A DNA stretch of 7,832 bases from assembly GCA_035526665.1 (NCBI GenBank), contig DATLBY010000064.1, positions 1 through 7,832 on the forward strand, given 5' to 3'. The stretch comes from DATLBY01 sp035526665 (GTDB lineage Bacteria; Acidobacteriota; Terriglobia; Bryobacterales; Bryobacteraceae). Below the pieces are notes generated by a model. The model was not told the origin of the DNA. It did no database searches and was given only the letters and a program-made list of their open reading frames with translations. Position numbers and translations under genes: made by a program. Positions 3,871 to 7,832 of the stretch are shown here, in pieces (within the stretch, counting starts at the first letter, position 1; each line of letters starts with the position of its first letter).

Positions 3871-5664
3871 ATGCCCCTGCTGATCAGTTGCCAGAACATC
3901 CATAAGTCCTTTGGCGCCCGCCCCCTCTTTGACAATCTCTCGCTGAATATCTCCGATGGCGAGCGCATTGGGTTGATAGGACCCAACGGCGCCGGCAAAT
4001 CCACGCTGATGCAGATCCTGGCGGGAGAGCAGAAGCCGGATGACGGCACGGTCTCCGTCCGGAAGCTCGTGCGGCTCAGCTATGTCCCGCAGGAGGCCGC
4101 CTTCGGCGAGCAGGATACCGCCCGGTCGGTCGTGGCCGGCGCACGCATGGCCATTCGCGACGAGGGTGAGCGCACCGCATATGTCGGGGTAACGCTGGGC
4201 AAGGCTGGGTTCTCCGATTTTGACGCTAAGGCAGTATCGCTCTCGGGCGGATGGCGCAAGCGGTTGTCGATTGCGCGCGCCCTGGCGGAACAGCCGGATC
4301 TGCTGCTGCTGGACGAGCCTACCAACCACCTGGACCTGGAGGGAATTCTCTGGCTGGAAAAGCTCTTGAAGACCTCCTCATTTGCCAGCGTGGTGGTCAG
4401 CCACGACCGCTATTTTCTGGAAAACGTGGTCAGCGACATGGTGGAAATCAACCGCGTTTATCCGGATGGGCTGTTTCGCGTCAAAGGCAACTACAGTGAA
4501 TTCTTGATGCGGCGGGAAGAGTCCCTGGCAGCGCAGTCAAAGCACCAGGAAGCGCTGGAAAACAGAGTAAATCGGGAAGTGGAGTGGCTGCGCCGTGGAG
4601 CCAAGGCCCGTACCAGCAAATCGAAGGCTCGGATTGACGCCGCCGGCAGACTCATCGAAGAGCTCGCCGACGTAAATGCCCGCACTGTCCGCGCCACCAC
4701 GCAGATCGACTTCACCGCATCGGAACGCAAGACGAAAAAGCTTCTGGTGGCCGCCAGCGTGTGCAAACAGCTCGGCGGAAAGCGGCTCTTCCAGAACCTG
4801 CGGACCACTTTATCCCCGGGCGTGCGGCTTGGCTTGGTTGGTCCAAACGGCAGCGGGAAGACCACTCTGCTCCGGCTGTTGACTGGAGAGCTGCAGCCCG
4901 ACAGCGGCACAATCGAGCGCGCCGATAATCTGCGCGTGGTGTACTTCGATCAGAATCGAGAGACTCTCGATCCCGAGTTGCCGCTGCGCAAGGCTCTCTG
5001 CCCGCATGGTGATTCAGTCATCTATCGCGATCGTCCGACACACGTCGTGTCCTGGGCCAAGCGCTTCCTCTTTCGCACGGAACAGCTTGACCTCGCGGTG
5101 GGCCGTCTGTCGGGCGGCGAAAAGGCTCGCGTTCACATAGCCCGCCTGATGCTGGAGCCCGCCGATCTGCTGTTACTCGATGAGCCGACTAACGATCTGG
5201 ATATCCCCACGCTCGAAGTGCTGGAAGAGTCGCTGCTGGAGTTTACCGGGGCGCTCGTTTTGGTAACGCACGACCGGTTCATGCTGGATCGCGTCTCTAC
5301 GATTGTGCTGGGACTGGATGGGCAGGGCGGCGCCGAGAACTTCGCCGACTACTCCCAGTGGGAGCAATCTCTGAGCCAGCGCCAACAAAAGCCGGTGCGT
5401 ACGGAAGCTCTGGTTGTGGAGAAGGAAAGGCCTTCCGCGAAAAAGCGGCTGTCCTACATGGAGAGCCGCGAGTGGAAACAGATGGAGGATTTAATCGCTG
5501 CCGCCGAAGCGCACCTGGCCGCGTGCGAACGCGACATGCAGGATCCTATCTATGCCAGCGATCCCAGAAAATTGCACGAAAATTATGAGAAGCTGCAATC
5601 TGCCCAGGCCGAAGTGAGCCGCTTGTACGAACGCTGGGCGGAGCTCGAAGCGAAACAAGGCTAG
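3871..5664 (+). CDS. uup: Uup-type ABC-F ATPase
   Basis: A 597-residue soluble twin-ATPase ABC-F protein with no membrane segments. ABC-F proteins bind the ribosomal E site and help relieve stalled or misfolded translation; Uup is also linked to precise excision of transposons in E. coli. First domain: Walker A GPNGAGKST (37-45), signature LSGGW (124-128), Walker B LLLLDEPTNHLD (144-155, catalytic Glu149) and switch His178. The interdomain linker (about 205-290) is basic and helical, with EVEWLRRGAKARTSKSKAR. Second domain: Walker A GPNGSGKTT (324-332), LSGGE (413-417), Walker B ending Glu438 and His467. Residues about 525-597 are a charged coiled coil (RLSYMESREW to RWAELEAK), the C-terminal domain that distinguishes Uup from EttA. 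The ATG precedes the first beta strand at once, but no Shine-Dalgarno sequence is visible. It heads an apparent operon with the next two genes. Confidence 0.93.
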   Translation: MPLLISCQNIHKSFGARPLFDNLSLNISDGERIGLIGPNGAGKSTLMQILAGEQKPDDGTVSVRKLVRLSYVPQEAAFGEQDTARSVVAGARMAIRDEGERTAYVGVTLGKAGFSDFDAKAVSLSGGWRKRLSIARALAEQPDLLLLDEPTNHLDLEGILWLEKLLKTSSFASVVVSHDRYFLENVVSDMVEINRVYPDGLFRVKGNYSEFLMRREESLAAQSKHQEALENRVNREVEWLRRGAKARTSKSKARIDAAGRLIEELADVNARTVRATTQIDFTASERKTKKLLVAASVCKQLGGKRLFQNLRTTLSPGVRLGLVGPNGSGKTTLLRLLTGELQPDSGTIERADNLRVVYFDQNRETLDPELPLRKALCPHGDSVIYRDRPTHVVSWAKRFLFRTEQLDLAVGRLSGGEKARVHIARLMLEPADLLLLDEPTNDLDIPTLEVLEESLLEFTGALVLVTHDRFMLDRVSTIVLGLDGQGGAENFADYSQWEQSLSQRQQKPVRTEALVVEKERPSAKKRLSYMESREWKQMEDLIAAAEAHLAACERDMQDPIYASDPRKLHENYEKLQSAQAEVSRLYERWAELEAKQG

Positions 5665-5672
5665 GTGATCCC

Positions 5673-6530
5673 ATGATTGTCCTGATCGGCGCGACTGGTG
5701 CGGTGGGAGGCGAGATCGCAAAGCAGCTCGTCATCGGAGGCACGAAGGCGAAGGCGATTGTGCGGGATCTGAAGAAGGCCGAGGGATTAAGGCAGTTGGG
5801 CCTGGAAGTAGTGCAGGGCGATGCGGATCAGCCGGGCAGCCTCCGACCGCTGCTGGACGGCGCCGAAAAGCTCCTGTTCTCGACTGCTGCCGGCGAGCAC
5901 CTGGTAGAGACGCACACAAAAATCATTGAGGCGGCGAAGGAGGCCCAGGTACCGCATGTCTTAAAAATTTCCGCTTTGCCGGTTCCCAATATGCGCTTCT
6001 CCACCCTGCACGCCGAATCGGACCGCTTGCTGCAGGATTCGGGTCTCCCCTTTACCATTCTCCGGCCCGCCTACTTTATGCAAAATCTGCTAGCCTCGGC
6101 GAGAACCGTACAGTCGGAAGGCACGCTGTATCTTCCGCTCGGCGAAGGGCGCATCGCAATGATCGACGTCCGCGATATTGCCGCAGCCGCCGTAAAGACG
6201 TTGACTGACGGCCGTCACGCAGGAAAAACGTACGATCTTACCGGTCCCGGGGCGGTGTCGGGACACGATGTGGCTGCTGCATTGGCCAAGGCGATGGATA
6301 GGCCGGTAAAGTTCGTCTCCCCCGAACCGGAGGCGTTTTTCAATCAGCTGCTCGGCTGGGGACTTTCGTCTTGGATGCTGGGCGGTGTCCGGGAGATGAT
6401 GGAGAGTTTCCGCGCCGGTCATGGGTCGCAGATCACCAAGGACGTGGAGTCCGTTCTGGGAAGGAAGGCCCTTAGCTTGGAGCAGTTTGCGAAAGATCAC
6501 GCCCATGTGTTTGCCGGCACGGCGAGTTAG
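5673..6530 (+). CDS. NmrA-family NAD(P)-binding oxidoreductase (atypical SDR)
   Basis: A 285-residue member of the atypical short-chain dehydrogenase group that includes NmrA, HSCARG and bacterial QorB/azoreductase-like proteins. The N-terminal Rossmann motif is GATGAVG (residues 6-12). Arg31 and Lys34/Lys35 after the second beta strand (IVRDLKKAE) suggest NADP(H) preference. Other family marks are KISALP (98-103), HAESDRLLQDSGLPFTILRP (113-132), FMQNLL (135-140) and DVRDIA (165-170). The classical SDR Tyr-x-x-x-Lys pair is not evident, as expected for this branch. It may reduce quinones or act as a redox-sensing binding protein; the substrate cannot be assigned. The ATG is 8 nt after the uup stop, and its ribosome binding site AGGTGA (5663-5668) overlaps that stop codon, so translational coupling is likely. 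Confidence 0.88.
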   Translation: MIVLIGATGAVGGEIAKQLVIGGTKAKAIVRDLKKAEGLRQLGLEVVQGDADQPGSLRPLLDGAEKLLFSTAAGEHLVETHTKIIEAAKEAQVPHVLKISALPVPNMRFSTLHAESDRLLQDSGLPFTILRPAYFMQNLLASARTVQSEGTLYLPLGEGRIAMIDVRDIAAAAVKTLTDGRHAGKTYDLTGPGAVSGHDVAAALAKAMDRPVKFVSPEPEAFFNQLLGWGLSSWMLGGVREMMESFRAGHGSQITKDVESVLGRKALSLEQFAKDHAHVFAGTAS

Positions 6531-6551
6531 TTTCGTTTCCGGCCAAACCTT

Positions 6552-7832
6552 ATGAACCCTGCGAGAGGATTTCCCGGCTTCGTGACAGTGCGGGGCGCAC
6601 GGCAACACAATTTAAAAAATGTTGATGTCGATATCCCCCGCGAGGCACTAGTCGTTTTCACCGGGGTTTCGGGATCCGGTAAATCGTCGCTGGCTTTCGG
6701 CACGCTCTACGCGGAGGCGCAGCGCCGGTATCTGGAATCGGTAGCGCCTTACGCCCGCCGGCTCTTCGATCAGATGGGCGTTCCAGAGGTCGATAGTATC
6801 GAGGGACTCCCGCCAGCTGTTGCTCTGCAGCAACAGCGAGGCTCGTCCACCACCCGTTCCTCGGTTGGTAGCGTGACGACCCTCTCGAACCTTCTCCGAA
6901 TGCTGTACTCGCGCGCGGGCACATATCCTGCCGGACAAGCCGAGCTCCATGGCGAAGCGTTTTCGACCAATAGCCCCGAAGGCGCCTGCCCTGAGTGCCA
7001 TGGACTCGGGCGCATTTACGATGCCACGGAGAGTTCCATGGTGCCTGATGATTCGTTAACCATTCGTCAACGCGCCATTGCCGCCTGGCCGCCCGCCTGG
7101 GGCGGCCAGAATCAACGGGATATCCTGGTGACGCTCGGCTATGATATCGATCGTCCTTGGCGCGACCTGCCTAGAAATGATAGGGATTGGATTCTCTTTA
7201 CCGAAGACCAGCCAACGGTTCCGGTATACGCCGGGTTTACTCCGGCGGAGACCCGCCAGGCCCTAAAGCGCAAAGAGGCCCCGAGCTATCAGGGCACCTT
7301 TACGGGCGTACGGCGCTATGTGCTGCACACCTTTGCGAAGAGCGAAAGCGCCCTCACGCGAAAGCGCGTTTCGAAGTATCTCCTCAGCACTGAATGTTCG
7401 CTCTGCCACGGCAAGCGCCTGCGCCGTGAATCTCTCGCGGTGAAATTTGGGGGATTGGATATTGCCGATATCTCCGCGCTTCCACTAAAGCGTGTCTACG
7501 AGTTGCTGCGGCCGCACGCTGAAGAATCTCCGGCAGGAAAAAACACGGACCATCCGGAAAAAATCATCGTGAAGCAGCGAATCACGAAGGATCTTGTAGC
7601 CCGCCTCTCGGTGATGCTCGACCTGGGACTGGGGTATCTCTCCATGCAACGCAGCACTCCTACGCTTTCGCCCGGTGAATTGCAGCGATTGCGTCTGGCC
7701 ACCCAGGTTCGCTCCAATCTATTCGGTGTCGTCTATGTCCTCGATGAACCCTCCGCGGGACTTCACCCGGCCGACACGGAAGCTCTACTCACTGCGCTGG
7801 ATCGTTTGAAGGCCTCGGGCAATTCGCTGTTC
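6552..7832 (+). CDS. Class II UvrA-like ATPase (UvrA paralogue), C-terminus outside window
   Basis: The first 427 codons of a UvrA-family ABC ATPase; the frame is open to the window end. Landmarks are RGARQHNLKNVDVDIPR (14-30), Walker A GVSGSGKSS (38-46, Lys44), SLAFGTLYAEAQRRYLES (46-63), zinc pairs CPECHGLG (146-153) and CSLCHGKRL (282-290), signature LSPGELQRLRLA (372-383) and Walker B VVYVLDEPSAGLHP (393-406, Glu399). Only about 100 residues separate Walker A from the first zinc pair, against about 205 in E. coli UvrA. The UvrB-binding domain is therefore missing, as in UvrA2 or drug-resistance-type paralogues. The signature has Pro374 where canonical UvrA has Gly. It probably binds DNA or protects against DNA-damaging compounds without nucleotide excision through UvrB (inference). 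It follows the NmrA-like gene by 21 nt with no clear Shine-Dalgarno sequence. Confidence 0.9.
   Translation, partial: MNPARGFPGFVTVRGARQHNLKNVDVDIPREALVVFTGVSGSGKSSLAFGTLYAEAQRRYLESVAPYARRLFDQMGVPEVDSIEGLPPAVALQQQRGSSTTRSSVGSVTTLSNLLRMLYSRAGTYPAGQAELHGEAFSTNSPEGACPECHGLGRIYDATESSMVPDDSLTIRQRAIAAWPPAWGGQNQRDILVTLGYDIDRPWRDLPRNDRDWILFTEDQPTVPVYAGFTPAETRQALKRKEAPSYQGTFTGVRRYVLHTFAKSESALTRKRVSKYLLSTECSLCHGKRLRRESLAVKFGGLDIADISALPLKRVYELLRPHAEESPAGKNTDHPEKIIVKQRITKDLVARLSVMLDLGLGYLSMQRSTPTLSPGELQRLRLATQVRSNLFGVVYVLDEPSAGLHPADTEALLTALDRLKASGNSLF

Noticed and set aside
3826..4329. A 167-codon minus-strand frame opposite the start of uup.
   Set aside because: It is antisense to the first ATPase domain and has no domain, promoter or ribosome binding site.

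Overview
The window looks like chromosomal DNA from a GC-rich, Gram-negative-type bacterium. A glycosyltransferase family 9 gene of the LPS-heptosyltransferase kind points to an outer membrane. The gene mix (mycobacterial-type AhpC/AhpD, PerR-like regulator, NmrA reductase, UvrA paralogue) would fit a soil bacterium such as an Acidobacteriota member, but that taxon is only an impression. I see no mobile element, tRNA, rRNA or CRISPR array. Genes fill nearly the whole window. The longest gene-free stretch is the divergent spacer at 3720-3870.

Left half, minus strand (read from about 2970 down to 1): a six-gene cluster in the order PerR/Fur-family regulator, ahpC, ahpD, KDPG aldolase, Trm112-like zinc protein, glycosyltransferase family 9 (runs off the left edge). 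The gaps within it are 34, 13, 30, 81 and 13 nt, so it is probably one transcript. At its head is a strong sigma70-type promoter (TTGACA, 18-nt spacer, TTTAAT) with a perfect 6-1-6 Fur-family palindrome (GATAAT-A-ATTATC) inside the spacer. The first gene therefore probably controls its own transcription together with a peroxide-removal pair, AhpC being the peroxidase and AhpD its likely reductase. The later genes serve sugar-acid catabolism and the cell envelope and may simply ride along.

Middle, minus strand (3719 to 3047): a CspA-type cold-shock protein gene followed by a single-RRM, glycine-rich RNA-binding protein gene. A terminator-like hairpin separates them, so the second gene may be expressed by read-through. 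The RRM gene uses a TTG start with a good ribosome binding site.

Right half, plus strand (3871 to the end): uup (ABC-F ATPase), an NmrA-family NAD(P)-binding oxidoreductase, and a class II UvrA-like ATPase cut off by the right edge after 427 codons. The gaps are 8 and 21 nt, so these too look like an operon.

I do not see a clearly new system. The points most worth a second look are the regulator, whose operator and metal-site residues mix Fur and PerR features, its near-leaderless promoter layout, the attenuator-like hairpin between the two RNA-binding protein genes, and the UvrA paralogue without a UvrB-binding domain.
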